Positions 16,834 to 26,298 of a DNA stretch of 64,000 bases are shown here, piece by piece. The position numbers and the translations under genes are program-made. Positions within the stretch are counted from its first letter, which is position 1; each line of letters begins with the position of its first letter. Source of the stretch: Chryseobacterium binzhouense (GTDB lineage Bacteria > Bacteroidota > Bacteroidia > Flavobacteriales > Weeksellaceae); NCBI RefSeq assembly GCF_007474545.1, contig NZ_VKOG01000001.1:310001-374000 (forward strand), given 5' to 3'. Below the pieces are notes generated by a model that ran no database searches, was not told the origin of the DNA, and was given only the letters and a program-made list of their open reading frames with translations.

Positions 16834-18696
16834 ATGATTTCAGAAATATATGACGTAATTGTCGTAGGCGCTGGTCACGCAGGATGTGAAGCAGCAGCAG
16901 CAGCAGCAAATTTAGGATCGAAAACCCTGCTTATTACGATGAATATGCAGACTATCGGACAAATGAGCTGCAACCCTGCAATGGGAGGAATCGCGAAGGG
17001 ACAAATTGTGCGCGAGATTGATGCAATGGGCGGCTATTCAGGGATTATAGCTGATAAATCTGCTATTCAATTCAAAATGCTTAACCTTTCAAAAGGTCCT
17101 GCAATGTGGTCTCCGAGAACGCAAAATGACAGAATGCTTTTTGCAGAAGAATGGCGTTTAGCTTTAGAAAATACACCTAATCTTGATTTCTTTCAGGATA
17201 TGGTAAAACAGCTGATTATTGAAAATAATAAAGTTACAGGTGTTGTTACTTCATTGGGTATTGAAATTAAAGGACAGTCAGTAGTATTAACAAACGGAAC
17301 TTTCCTTAACGGACTAATCCACGTTGGCGACAAGCAGTTAGGAGGCGGAAGAATGGGGGAACCGAGAGCTTTTGGAATTACAGAACAGCTCGTGTCTTTA
17401 GGATTTGAAGCAGGAAGAATGAAGACCGGTACTCCACCAAGAGTCGATGGAAGAAGTCTTGATTACTCTAAAATGGAAGAACAGAAAGGTGACGAAAAAC
17501 CACAAAAATTCAGCTATCTTAATACTCCTAAATTAACAAAGCAATTAAGCTGTCATATTGTTTATACCAACGAAACAGTACATGATATTTTACGTGAAGG
17601 TTTTGACAGAAGTCCTATGTTCAACGGAACTATTCAAAGTTTAGGACCAAGATACTGTCCCTCAATCGAAGATAAAATCAACCGTTTTGCAGAACGAAAC
17701 AGACATCAGTTGTTTGTAGAACCAGAAGGCTGGAAAACAGTAGAAATATACGTAAACGGATTCAGCTCTTCCCTACCTGAAGATGTTCAGATCAAGGCAA
17801 TGAAACATATTCCGGGATTTGAAAATGTAAAGGTATTCCGTCCTGGTTATGCTATTGAATATGACTACTTTTCTCCTACTCAGTTAAAACATACTTTAGA
17901 AACTAAATTAGTTGAAAATTTATATTTCGCAGGTCAGATTAACGGTACAACAGGTTATGAGGAAGCTGCTGGACAGGGTTTGATTGCTGGTATCAATGCT
18001 CATAACAAGGTAAAAGAAAAAGAAGAATTTATTTTAAACCGAGATGAAGCTTATATTGGCGTTTTGATAGATGATCTCATCACAAAAGGAACAGAAGAGC
18101 CTTACAGAATGTTTACTTCCAGAGCAGAATACAGGCTGCTTTTAAGACAGGATAATGCAGATATCCGCTTAACTCAAAAAGCTTTTGATTTAGGATTAGC
18201 TTCACGAGAAAGATTGGAAAGAGTACATGAAAAAGTGTCTAAAAGTGAGGAACTTGAAAACTTTCTTCGAGAAACTTCTTTAAAACCAGGCATGATCAAT
18301 CCGATTTTAGAAAGTATCGAAAGCAGTCCGGTAGATCAGGCTTACAGAGCTGCCCAGATTTTAACCAGACCTCACATGAATTTAAATAAACTTGAAGAAC
18401 TTGATTTCATCAAAGAAGTTTCTTCTCAATATAATGATGAAGTAAGAGAACAGGCTGAAGTGAACATTAAATATAAAGGGTATATTGAAAAAGAAAAAGA
18501 AAATGTAGCCAAGCTGAATCGTCTGGAAAATGTAAAAATCCCTGAAGATTTTGATTACCTGCAAATTTCCAGTTTATCTTCTGAAGCCAAACAAAAAATG
18601 AATAAACTTAAACCAAAAACTGTTGCACAGGCAGGTAGAATAAGTGGTGTATCTCCTGCAGATATCAACGTATTGCTTGTTTATTTAGCTAAATAA
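16834..18696 (+). CDS. mnmG: tRNA uridine-5-carboxymethylaminomethyl modification enzyme MnmG
   Basis: With MnmE, MnmG (GidA) installs the cmnm5 group on the wobble uridine of several tRNAs, using FAD and methylene-tetrahydrofolate. The 620-residue length is standard. It has the FAD-binding [10 protein letters not shown] near residue 12, the signature [17 protein letters not shown], the catalytic-cysteine loop CPSIEDK, and the C-terminal [11 protein letters not shown] segment for MnmE binding. In many bacteria this gene lies beside the replication origin; here it has a parS site on each side and a DnaA-box cluster 3 kb away. Confidence 0.96.
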   Translation: MISEIYDVIVVGAGHAGCEAAAAAANLGSKTLLITMNMQTIGQMSCNPAMGGIAKGQIVREIDAMGGYSGIIADKSAIQFKMLNLSKGPAMWSPRTQNDRMLFAEEWRLALENTPNLDFFQDMVKQLIIENNKVTGVVTSLGIEIKGQSVVLTNGTFLNGLIHVGDKQLGGGRMGEPRAFGITEQLVSLGFEAGRMKTGTPPRVDGRSLDYSKMEEQKGDEKPQKFSYLNTPKLTKQLSCHIVYTNETVHDILREGFDRSPMFNGTIQSLGPRYCPSIEDKINRFAERNRHQLFVEPEGWKTVEIYVNGFSSSLPEDVQIKAMKHIPGFENVKVFRPGYAIEYDYFSPTQLKHTLETKLVENLYFAGQINGTTGYEEAAGQGLIAGINAHNKVKEKEEFILNRDEAYIGVLIDDLITKGTEEPYRMFTSRAEYRLLLRQDNADIRLTQKAFDLGLASRERLERVHEKVSKSEELENFLRETSLKPGMINPILESIESSPVDQAYRAAQILTRPHMNLNKLEELDFIKEVSSQYNDEVREQAEVNIKYKGYIEKEKENVAKLNRLENVKIPEDFDYLQISSLSSEAKQKMNKLKPKTVAQAGRISGVSPADINVLLVYLAK

Positions 18697-18702
18697 TCCT
18701 AA

Positions 18703-18720
18703 ATGTTTCACGTGAAACAT
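18703..18720. promoter_or_regulatory. parS: parS centromere site, right of mnmG
   Basis: A second perfect copy of ATGTTTCACGTGAAACAT, identical over 18 bases to the site at 16770 and 1.9 kb from it. It lies 6 bases after the mnmG stop. Confidence 0.9.
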
Positions 18721-18787
18721 TTTATAATAAAGCTGAAATATTAGGCTTAAATAAATCTAATTTTCAATCTTGAATGTTTTAAAATTT

Positions 18788-19609
18788 ATGAAAATAAAAG
18801 ACCATTTTCTCACTCAGGAAGAATTTGAAATTGTAGAGACTCCTACAAAAGGCGTGTATAAAACCTACCCTATTCCATCTGATCTTTCAAAATATTATGA
18901 GAGTGAAGACTACATATCGCATCATCAGGATTCCGGAAGTATTAAGGAAAAACTATATAAATTTTTACAGTCTTTTAATTTAAAGTATAAAAAAACAATT
19001 CTTTTAGATAGAGTAAATAGAGGATCAAGAGTTTTAGACTATGGTTGCGGAGCAGGCGAATTTGTAAAATATATAGAAAATGACTTTAATACATTTGGTT
19101 TTGAACCGAATGCTGATGCAAGAAATGCAGCTCAAAATAAAATTTCAAGAGCAGTTATTTTGGATGATATTCAATCTATAGAGGATAACAGTTTAGATGC
19201 AATTACATTATGGCACGTTTTTGAGCACATAGAAAATCAGGACGAAATACTTGAAGTTTTTAATAAAAAATTAAAAGAAAAAGGTCTTCTGATCATTGCC
19301 GTACCCAATCCCACTTCTTACGATGCCAAACATTATAAAGAATATTGGGCAGCTTATGATGTTCCGAGACACGTTTATCATTTTTCAAAAAAAGGTATGG
19401 AAACATTGATTTCAAAAAAGCCAAATTGGAAAATGAGAAAAATAAAACCTTTGGTCTTGGATTCATTTTATATCTCCATGTTGAGCGAAAAATATAAAAA
19501 ATCTCCGCTTTTTTGGCTTAAAGCAATCATTCATGGAACAATTTCTGACGTAAAAGCACTTTTTTCTAACGAATTTTCAAGTTTGATATACATTATCGAA
19601 AAAAAGTAG
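18788..19609 (+). CDS. Class I SAM-dependent methyltransferase
   Basis: The 273-residue protein has a class I methyltransferase core: motif I VLDYGCGAGEF near residue 82, the acidic end of strand 2 in FGFEPNAD, and a motif around LDAITLWHVFEHIEN. An N-terminal extension (about 60 residues) precedes the core, and the C-terminus is basic and aromatic. The substrate is unknown; the WHVFEH pattern is common in O- or C-methyltransferases acting on sugars, lipids or quinones. I chose the ATG at 18788; an in-frame TTG at 18770 is possible. Confidence 0.8.
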   Translation: MKIKDHFLTQEEFEIVETPTKGVYKTYPIPSDLSKYYESEDYISHHQDSGSIKEKLYKFLQSFNLKYKKTILLDRVNRGSRVLDYGCGAGEFVKYIENDFNTFGFEPNADARNAAQNKISRAVILDDIQSIEDNSLDAITLWHVFEHIENQDEILEVFNKKLKEKGLLIIAVPNPTSYDAKHYKEYWAAYDVPRHVYHFSKKGMETLISKKPNWKMRKIKPLVLDSFYISMLSEKYKKSPLFWLKAIIHGTISDVKALFSNEFSSLIYIIEKK

Positions 19610-19731
19610 AAAATAGATTTTTGAGCTATTTATGAAGGTCAATTTTTAGAATTTTGGAATAATTTTATTAAAAAATAAAATTTAGTAATTAAGATTTCGG
19701 ATTTTTAAAAAGGAGATTAATAAAACTCTTT

Positions 19732-20337
19732 ATGAAAAATAATATTTTGCTCATCATTTTATTCTTACAAATTTCATGTAATAAAAAGGAAAAGGAAAAA
19801 TTCGGAGATGAATGGAAAACTATTGTGGTAAATTATGAAATTAAAAATAATATCAATTTCAAAAAGTTTAATGATGAAAAAGAATTTTCTTTTTTATTTG
19901 ACAATGCTACTCTACAGAAAAAAACAAATAATATAATTTTCTTACAAGATGAAAAAATCGATCTGAAAGATACTTTGGAAAAGAATGACATGTTTCTTAG
20001 AAATATAACCTGCGCAGCAAATTTTTATAATTCTGACACACTTTCAATTCATGTCATGAATAGTAACGGATATACAGGAAATGGTTTTAAAATTTCAGTA
20101 TTTAAAAAGAAATATAAAGTCACCTATTCATCTTTTTCAGATGCAGGACCCACTTATCAAAACTCAAGTTTAAAATTTATCTTCAGCAAGTTGATTTTAA
20201 ATAAAAAGACATATAAGAAAAATGACAGTATTTTCGGGTATGTAGAATTCAAATGTACAGATGAAAAAACCTATTTAAAACCTGTAGAATATTATGCAAA
20301 AGGTTATTTCAAAACGAGAATTGAAAAAATCAAGTAA
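19732..20337 (+). CDS. Hypothetical lipoprotein
   Basis: The 201-residue protein has a short signal peptide with a lipobox (FLQISC, Cys at about 16) followed by a lysine-rich stretch (NKKEKEKFG). The remainder is a beta-rich sequence without recognisable motifs (for example SIFGYVEFKCTDEKTY). It is anchored in the membrane by a lipid. It is AT-rich, separated from the methyltransferase by 122 bases, and ends at a bidirectional terminator shared with pgk. Family not recognised. Confidence 0.65.
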   Translation: MKNNILLIILFLQISCNKKEKEKFGDEWKTIVVNYEIKNNINFKKFNDEKEFSFLFDNATLQKKTNNIIFLQDEKIDLKDTLEKNDMFLRNITCAANFYNSDTLSIHVMNSNGYTGNGFKISVFKKKYKVTYSSFSDAGPTYQNSSLKFIFSKLILNKKTYKKNDSIFGYVEFKCTDEKTYLKPVEYYAKGYFKTRIEKIK

Positions 20338-20365
20338 AAACCTCCGAAAAATCGGAGGTCTTATT
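20336..20365. terminator. Bidirectional terminator
   Basis: The stem ACCTCCGA/TCGGAGGT with an AAAA loop (20340-20359) lies between the convergent lipoprotein gene and pgk, flanked by A- and T-rich bases. Confidence 0.85.
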
Positions 20366-20379
20366 TAAATATAGGAATT

Positions 20380-21570
20380 CTAATTATTGATTGCCGAAAC
20401 ACCTGGAAGTTCAAGTCCTTCCAAACTTTCCAGCATTGCTCCTCCTCCGGTAGAAACATAGCTTACTTTATCACCGTAACCAAACTGTTTTACAAAAGCA
20501 ACGCTATCCCCTCCTCCAACTAAAGAAAATGCACCTAACTTAGTGGCTTCTGCAATACTTTCACCAAGTGCAACAGTTCCGGCTGCAAAATTTGACATCT
20601 CAAATACACCGATAGGACCATTCCATAAAATAGTTCTTGAATTTAAGAGTACGTCATTAAACTGCTCTCTTGATTGGGTTCCAGCATCAAGTCCCATCCA
20701 ACCTTCCGGAATTTCGTAGATATTCACCTCTTTTCTTTCAGCATCGTTATTGAAACTTTCAGCAATTATCGTATCTGAAGGAAGATATACCTTAACATTA
20801 TTTTCTTTTGCTTTTTCCAAAATTTCCAATGCTAAACTGAGTTTGTCATCCTCTACCAAAGATGTTCCTATTTTTCCGCCTAAAGCTTTGATGAATGTGA
20901 ATGCCATTCCTCCGCCAATAATCAAATTATCAACTGCTGGAAGAATATTTTCAATAATTGTAATTTTAGTAGAAACTTTAGAACCTCCAAGAATAGCAGT
21001 TACAGGTTTTTCACCTGATTTTAAGACTTTATCAATGGCTTTAAGTTCATTCGTCATCAAAATACCGAAAAATTTAGTTGAAGGAAAAAACTGAGCGATT
21101 ACAGCCGTTGAAGCATGTGCTCTGTGAGCTGTACCGAATGCATCATTTACATACGCATCTCCAAGTTTAGACAATTGTTCTGCAAATTTTACATCTCCTT
21201 TCTCTTCTTCATTATGAAATCTGAGATTCTCAAGCAAAAGAATTTCACCAGGCTGCAGTTCAGCTGCAGCTTTTACAGCATTTTCACCAATACAGTCTTC
21301 TGCAAATTTTACTTTATTACCCAACACATCAGAAATTTCATCTACAATATGTTTTAAAGAAAACTCATCCTTAGCTTCTCCTTTTGGTCTTCCCAGATGC
21401 GCCATCAAGATAACAGAACCTCCATCCGAAAGAATCTTATCTATAGTAGGCTTTACCGCTGCAATTCTCGTATTATCGGTTACTTTAAGCTGATCATCCT
21501 GCGGAACATTAAAATCTACTCTTACCAGAGCTTTCTTTCCTTGAAAATTGTAATCTTTGATTGTTTTCAT
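20380..21570 (-). CDS. pgk: Phosphoglycerate kinase
   Basis: Pgk transfers phosphate from 1,3-bisphosphoglycerate to ADP, an ATP-forming glycolytic step, reversible in gluconeogenesis. The 396-residue length and motifs are standard: [10 protein letters not shown] at the N-terminus, [13 protein letters not shown], the [14 protein letters not shown] segment, the hinge GGSKVSTK, and the ATP loop GGGDSVAF. It is the only gene transcribed leftward from the origin-like region, with a TACATTTG box at 21656-21663. Confidence 0.96.
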   Translation of the reverse strand: MKTIKDYNFQGKKALVRVDFNVPQDDQLKVTDNTRIAAVKPTIDKILSDGGSVILMAHLGRPKGEAKDEFSLKHIVDEISDVLGNKVKFAEDCIGENAVKAAAELQPGEILLLENLRFHNEEEKGDVKFAEQLSKLGDAYVNDAFGTAHRAHASTAVIAQFFPSTKFFGILMTNELKAIDKVLKSGEKPVTAILGGSKVSTKITIIENILPAVDNLIIGGGMAFTFIKALGGKIGTSLVEDDKLSLALEILEKAKENNVKVYLPSDTIIAESFNNDAERKEVNIYEIPEGWMGLDAGTQSREQFNDVLLNSRTILWNGPIGVFEMSNFAAGTVALGESIAEATKLGAFSLVGGGDSVAFVKQFGYGDKVSYVSTGGGAMLESLEGLELPGVSAINN

Positions 21571-21655
21571 ATTGTTTAAAATATTGTAAGGGTTATCATA
21601 TTAGACTAAAAGAACTCATGTTATTCATGCGCGGTTCTTTTAAATTTTACTTTCA

Positions 21656-21663
21656 CAAATGTA
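21656..21663 (-). promoter_or_regulatory. pgk -7 box
   Basis: CAAATGTA on the plus strand reads TACATTTG on the minus strand, 86 bases before the pgk start. A hairpin (AAAAGAAC at 21608-21615, GTTCTTTT at 21633-21640) would be in the leader. Confidence 0.45.
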
Positions 21664-22376
21664 AGATTTTAAATTTTCGGAGGAAACGGAAACATCTAAA
21701 AGTTTTCAAAAAAAAATGAGAAACCCGTTCATTCAATAATCAACATTAATTTCTTTTTTTTAAATAAAAGAATGAGTAATGTTGTTGAGTGATGTGAATT
21801 TCGGGGATAAGTTTTCTCATAAAACTTCATCACATAAAAATGATCTGAAACTCATAGTTAATCCACAATTTAATTATCTGTAAATGTGATTATTTCTGGT
21901 TTTACCAACAATTATGGATAACTTTCTAGATATCATCTTTCTTAATAAACGGAATATGGAAAAAAATAATAATACCTGAAAAAAGTTTTGAAAAAGTTTT
22001 GAAATTTTTTTTGGAAGAATATTTCATTACGAATTTTAATGAAGCAAAAAAACATTATTTTCAACAAAGTTTTCCACACTTATTCACATTGCTCTTAACA
22101 ATTTATACTGGTTTAATTAACAATTGTGGAATACACAGCTTTACAAGAAAATAGAATCATATTATAACTTGACAATCAATTACTTATTATATAGATAGAT
22201 TGAAATGAATACTTATTCTGAAAATTAATTCTTATAAGCAATTCCAAAATGGGTTAATTCTGGTATATGTATGTGTAAAATATTAAAATGAGGAGTTATA
22301 CCAATTTTTGGCAAATATTGCCTTACTAACTAAAAATTTAGTTAAATAAAAATAATATAATATCTTAGATTTACAG

Positions 22377-22384
22377 TAACTTTG
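22377..22384 (+). promoter_or_regulatory. rpiB -7 box
   Basis: TAACTTTG lies 27 bases before the rpiB ATG, an exact TAnnTTTG match; no -33 element is clear. Confidence 0.5.
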
Positions 22385-22410
22385 TAAGATAAATCTAGTA
22401 TTAAGTTAAA

Positions 22411-22845
22411 ATGAAAAGAAAAATCGCTATCGCAGCAGATCACGCAGGTTTTGAATATAAAGAATATCTGAAACAGCAGCTTCAGGATGAATTTGAAATT
22501 CAGGATTTTGGAACTCATTCTCTGGAAAGTGTAGATTATCCGGATTTTGTACATCCAGCTGCAACTTCGGTTGAAAATGGAGAAAACGAATTAGGAATTT
22601 TAGTTTGCGGAAGCGGACAAGGCGTTCAGCTTTCTGCCAATAAACATCAGGGAATTCGTTGTGCATTAGCATGGATGCCGGAAATTGCGGCATTATCTAA
22701 GCAACATAATAATGCCAATATGGTTGCTTTACCGGCAAGATTTGTAGCAAAAGAGTTTGCTTTGGAGATTGCAAAAACATTTCTGAATACAGAATTTGAA
22801 GGTGGAAGACACCAAAACAGAGTTGACAAAATTGCATTTTGCTAA
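22411..22845 (+). CDS. rpiB: Ribose-5-phosphate isomerase B
   Basis: RpiB interconverts ribose 5-phosphate and ribulose 5-phosphate in the pentose phosphate pathway. The 144-residue protein has the LacA/RpiB family marks AADHAGFEYKE near the N-terminus, the VCGSGQGVQLSANK loop with the catalytic cysteine, and the RCALAWMPEIAALSKQHNNA stretch with the anion-binding residues. It starts immediately right of the origin-like region and ends at a strong terminator. Confidence 0.95.
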   Translation: MKRKIAIAADHAGFEYKEYLKQQLQDEFEIQDFGTHSLESVDYPDFVHPAATSVENGENELGILVCGSGQGVQLSANKHQGIRCALAWMPEIAALSKQHNNANMVALPARFVAKEFALEIAKTFLNTEFEGGRHQNRVDKIAFC

Positions 22846-22851
22846 ATTGAT

Positions 22852-22889
22852 AAAGGCTTGAAAATCATTTTTCAGGCCTTTTATTTTTT
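22852..22889 (+). terminator. Terminator of rpiB
   Basis: A 13-bp stem (AAAGGC, a wobble pair, TGAAAA; loop TCAT) from 22852 to 22881 is followed by a T-rich run. Confidence 0.85.
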
Positions 22890-23055
22890 ATTGTATATTT
22901 GCAATTCAAAACAGAACTTATCAGACTGTTGATTCCATTAAAATTTTTGATCATCTTTTAGAACATCAAAAAGTTTTCCTCGCACTTCTCCATATTTATT
23001 ATAAATTTATAGAAAGATTATCACAAGATTCTATCTTGATATTAATAAATATTCG

Positions 23056-23139
23056 ATGATGAAATCTGTTTCAATTTTCTTCATATTCATTTCTGCAGCT
23101 CAGACAGAAATTATTGGCAAGAAAAATGATGAATTTTAA
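23056..23139 (+). other. Small open reading frame, signal-peptide-like
   Basis: A 27-codon frame begins with two ATGs (MMKSVSIFFIFISAAQTEI) and looks like the start of an exported protein, then stops after KKNDEF. It may be a leader peptide, a remnant of a lost secreted protein or chance. Confidence 0.2.
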
Positions 23140-23192
23140 TGAGAATAAATAGAATTCATATTTACAACTGTATATTCAGGATAAAATCGGAA

Positions 23193-23200
23193 TATATTTG
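23193..23200 (+). promoter_or_regulatory. rnr -7 box
   Basis: TATATTTG lies 16 bases before the rnr ATG, giving a very short leader. Confidence 0.45.
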
Positions 23201-23215
23201 AATAATTAATTAAAA

Positions 23216-25366
23216 ATGGCAAAAAAGAAAAAATATATAAGTCAGAAAAATGATCATAAACTCATGGAAATCGGAAAGCTGATTATGAGATTTATGAATC
23301 AGAATCAAACAAAGCTGTACAATTACAAGCAAATCTCAGACGGGATAGATTATAAAAATCCGAGACAGCGTGAGATGGTGATTCAGGCTTTGCACAAATT
23401 ATTAGCAAACCAGAGAATAAAAGAAACCGAAAAAGGAAAATTCAGTATTAATCTTAATATTGAAGGTACTTTAACAGGAACCATAGATTTCAACCAAAGC
23501 GGAAATGCTTATGTTACCGTGGAAAATTTAAAAGACGATATTTTCATTCATTCAAAGAATGTAAAAGATGCTTTGCAGGGTGACACGGTACTCATTGTAA
23601 CTTACAATTTCAAAGGGAAAAAGCTGGAAGGTTCCGTTTTGGAAGTTTTAGAAAGAAAAAGAACAGAATTTGTGGGTACTTTTCAGCTGGTTCCGCATAA
23701 AGAGTTTGGTTTTGTGGTTTGTGATAAAAAGACGATCAACACCGATATTTTCATTCCGAAAAATAAAATTAACGGTGCTGAAAACGGCAATAAAGTCATC
23801 GTAAAAATGACCGAATGGAAACCTGGAGACAAAAATCCTGAAGGTGAAATTCTACAGGTTCTTGGAAATCCTGGGGAACATGAAACGGAGATCCACTCTA
23901 TTCTCGCTGAATATGGTTTACCATACAATTTCCCTGAAGAGGTGGAAATAGATGCTGATAAAATAGACCGAAGAATTACAGATGAAGAGGCAGCAAAACG
24001 CTGGGATATGCGTGATGTACTTACTTTTACAATAGATCCTAAAGATGCAAAAGATTTTGATGATGCATTATCAATCAGAAAATTAGAGAACGGCAACTGG
24101 GAAGTTGGGGTTCATATTGCAGATGTTTCTCACTATGTAGTTCCGGGAACAATTCTGGATGATGAAGCGTACCAAAGAGCAACATCCGTGTATTTGGTAG
24201 ACCGTGTTGTACCGATGCTTCCTGAAGTTTTAAGCAATGATGTCTGTTCACTTCGTCCGAACGAGGATAAATACACATTTTCTGCTGTTTTTGAACTGAA
24301 TGATAAAGCAGAAGTTAAAAAAGAATGGTTCGGAAGAACGGTTATTCATTCCGACAGAAGATTTACGTATGAAGAAGCTCAGGAAAGAATCGAAACCAAA
24401 GAAGGTGATTTGCAGGAAGAAATCAATGTTTTGGATGGTTTAGCTAAAATTATGCGCGGAGAACGTATCAGAAATGGCGCAATTACTTTCGACAGAAGCG
24501 AAGTCCGGTTTAATTTGGATGAAAACAATCAGCCGATTGGTGTTTATTTTAAAATCAGTAAAGATTCAAACCACCTGATTGAAGAATTTATGCTTTTGGC
24601 TAATAGAAAAGTTTCGGAATTTGTATCGCTGAAAAAAGGAAGACCGAATGGAAATACCTTTATTTACAGAGTTCACGATGATCCGGATCCTGCAAAGCTG
24701 GAAGCTTTACGAGATTTTGTTTCCACTTTCGGATACAAAATGGATTTGGCAAATACCAAAAAAGTCGCTGAATCTTTGAATAATTTATTAAAAGATGTAA
24801 AAGGAAAAGGCGAAGAGAATATGATCGAAACTCTGGCAATGCGAAGCATGAGCAAAGCCATCTACTCTACCGAACCGATCGGTCACTATGGTTTAGGATT
24901 CGATTATTACTCACACTTCACCTCTCCTATCCGCCGTTATCCGGATTTGCTTGCGCACAGACTGCTTCAGCATTATCTTGATGGAGGAAAATCTCCAGAC
25001 AGAAACGAACTGGAAGAAAAAGCAAAACACTGCAGCGCCATGGAGCGTTTAGCGGCAGATGCAGAAAGAGATTCAATCAAGTTCATGCAGGTGAAATTTA
25101 TGGAAAAACATTTAGGAGAAACTTTCACCGGGGTTATTTCAGGAGTTGCAGAATTTGGTTTCTGGGTTGAAATTCCTGAAAACGGAGCGGAAGGTTTAAT
25201 AAAACTCCGTGATTTGATGGATGATTCTTACACCTACGATAAATCTACTCATGCAGTTTACGGAAACCGTACAGGAAACCGCTATCAGTTGGGAGATCAG
25301 GTAAAAATTAAAGTAGTAAAAGCTAACTTAATTGCAAAACAGTTGGATTTTAAAATCATTAATTAG
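23216..25366 (+). CDS. rnr: Ribonuclease R
   Basis: RNase R is a processive 3'-5' exoribonuclease of the RNB family that degrades structured RNA. The 716-residue protein has an N-terminal winged-helix-like part (about 1-75), two cold-shock domains, the RNB catalytic core (TIDPKDAKDFDDALSI near residue 284, with the Mg-binding aspartates; SPIRRYPDLLAHR), and a C-terminal S1 domain (TFTGVISGVAEFGFWVEI). The start MAKKKKYISQKNDHK fits, close behind a TATATTTG box. Confidence 0.95.
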   Translation: MAKKKKYISQKNDHKLMEIGKLIMRFMNQNQTKLYNYKQISDGIDYKNPRQREMVIQALHKLLANQRIKETEKGKFSINLNIEGTLTGTIDFNQSGNAYVTVENLKDDIFIHSKNVKDALQGDTVLIVTYNFKGKKLEGSVLEVLERKRTEFVGTFQLVPHKEFGFVVCDKKTINTDIFIPKNKINGAENGNKVIVKMTEWKPGDKNPEGEILQVLGNPGEHETEIHSILAEYGLPYNFPEEVEIDADKIDRRITDEEAAKRWDMRDVLTFTIDPKDAKDFDDALSIRKLENGNWEVGVHIADVSHYVVPGTILDDEAYQRATSVYLVDRVVPMLPEVLSNDVCSLRPNEDKYTFSAVFELNDKAEVKKEWFGRTVIHSDRRFTYEEAQERIETKEGDLQEEINVLDGLAKIMRGERIRNGAITFDRSEVRFNLDENNQPIGVYFKISKDSNHLIEEFMLLANRKVSEFVSLKKGRPNGNTFIYRVHDDPDPAKLEALRDFVSTFGYKMDLANTKKVAESLNNLLKDVKGKGEENMIETLAMRSMSKAIYSTEPIGHYGLGFDYYSHFTSPIRRYPDLLAHRLLQHYLDGGKSPDRNELEEKAKHCSAMERLAADAERDSIKFMQVKFMEKHLGETFTGVISGVAEFGFWVEIPENGAEGLIKLRDLMDDSYTYDKSTHAVYGNRTGNRYQLGDQVKIKVVKANLIAKQLDFKIIN

Positions 25367-25399
25367 TTTTTTTATATTTTTAAACCTTAAATTATCAGA

Positions 25400-26281
25400 A
25401 TGGCTAAGAAAAAACAAATTAATGTAGATAATTTACCAATTTCAATTTTAGATATTAATGATAGTGATTATATATGTCTCACTGATATGACGTCTAATCA
25501 AGAAGAAGGTAGCAAGCTGATTGAAAAATGGTTGACAAATAAAAACACAATTGAATTTTTAGGTATTTGGGAACAACTAAATAATCCAAATTTTAATTCC
25601 CCCGAATTCGGGGGAATTATGTCAGAAGCTGGAACTAATAGGTTTTATATGTCTGTAAAACAATGGGTAACAAAAACTAATTCTATTGGTATTCTAGCTA
25701 AAAGTGGAAAGTTCGGAGGAACATATGCTCATAAGGATATTGCCTTTAATTTTGGATTATATATAAGTCCTTTATTTAATCTCTTACTTATAAAGGAATT
25801 TCAAAGGCTTAAAGAAATTGAAAGCAATCAATACGGTCTTGAATGGAATGTAAAAAGAATTCTAAGTAAAGCTAATTATCAAATACAAACAGATGCGGTA
25901 AAAAAATACATAATTCCAAAAGCAAATTTTTCTCAGGCTAAAGAGTGGCTCTTATATGCTGATGAAGCAGATCTATTAAATATTGTTTTATTTGGTTGTA
26001 CAGCAAGACAATGGAGAGAGTCAAACCCGCAAAGGGTTTTAAAAGGAGAAAATATAAGAGATATGGCAAGTATTAATGAACTAGCAATTTTAACTAATAT
26101 TGAAAGCTTAAATGCTACTCTAATTAAAAATAATTTAAGTAAAAAAGATAGATTTAAGATACTACTAGAAACAGCAAAAGAACAAAGAGAAACTTTAGAT
26201 AAGATAGATTATTTAAAATCTATCAAAAAATTAACTGATTCTACATTTATAGATAAGATAGAGGATGATACTCAAAAATAA
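25400..26281 (+). CDS. KilA-N domain protein, probably acquired
   Basis: The 293-residue protein has a KilA-N domain (about 18-120): YICLTDMTS at its start, then FGGTYAHKDIAFNFGLYISPLFNLLLI, quoted in part, which ends the domain. KilA-N is a DNA-binding domain common in phages and DNA viruses. The C-terminal part is helical (KILLETAKEQRETLDKIDYL). It lies 33 bases after rnr on the same strand, is markedly AT-rich with many ATA and AAT codons unlike rnr, and contains a 26-base perfect palindrome at 25594-25619. Such stand-alone genes recur in flavobacterial genomes. Horizontal origin is inferred. Function unknown. Confidence 0.85.
   Translation: MAKKKQINVDNLPISILDINDSDYICLTDMTSNQEEGSKLIEKWLTNKNTIEFLGIWEQLNNPNFNSPEFGGIMSEAGTNRFYMSVKQWVTKTNSIGILAKSGKFGGTYAHKDIAFNFGLYISPLFNLLLIKEFQRLKEIESNQYGLEWNVKRILSKANYQIQTDAVKKYIIPKANFSQAKEWLLYADEADLLNIVLFGCTARQWRESNPQRVLKGENIRDMASINELAILTNIESLNATLIKNNLSKKDRFKILLETAKEQRETLDKIDYLKSIKKLTDSTFIDKIEDDTQK
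25594..25619. repeat. 26-base perfect palindrome inside the KilA-N gene
   Basis: TAATTCCCCCGAA followed directly by its reverse complement. It encodes NSPEFGGI in frame. Confidence 0.8.
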
Positions 26282-26298
26282 AAATAAAATCTTCTATT

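Larger units (their letters stand above)
21571..22410. other. oriC: Putative chromosomal replication origin (oriC)
   Basis: An 840-base non-coding, AT-rich region lies between divergent pgk and rpiB. It holds a cluster of DnaA boxes (consensus TTATNCACA): TAATCCACA (21859-21867), inverted TATGGATAA (21913-21921), TTTTCCACA (22070-22078), TTATTCACA (22080-22088, exact) and a weaker inverted TGTGGAATA (22125-22133). Two boxes are separated by one base. An 11-mer AAAAAGTTTTG occurs twice in a row near 21980. The stretch from about 22140 to 22360 is very AT-rich and could be the unwinding element. Two parS sites lie 3 and 5 kb away. No gene in this stretch. Confidence 0.65.
22846..23215. other. 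Intergenic region (370 b) with terminator and promoters
   Basis: Holds the rpiB terminator, two TATATTTG boxes (22894-22901 and 23193-23200) and a small open frame of 27 codons at 23056-23139 (listed separately). Otherwise AT-rich without visible features. Confidence 0.55.

Noticed and set aside
25594-25619. 26-base palindrome as a terminator
   Set aside because: It lies inside the KilA-N coding frame, keeps the frame and has no T-run, so it is treated as a coding palindrome.
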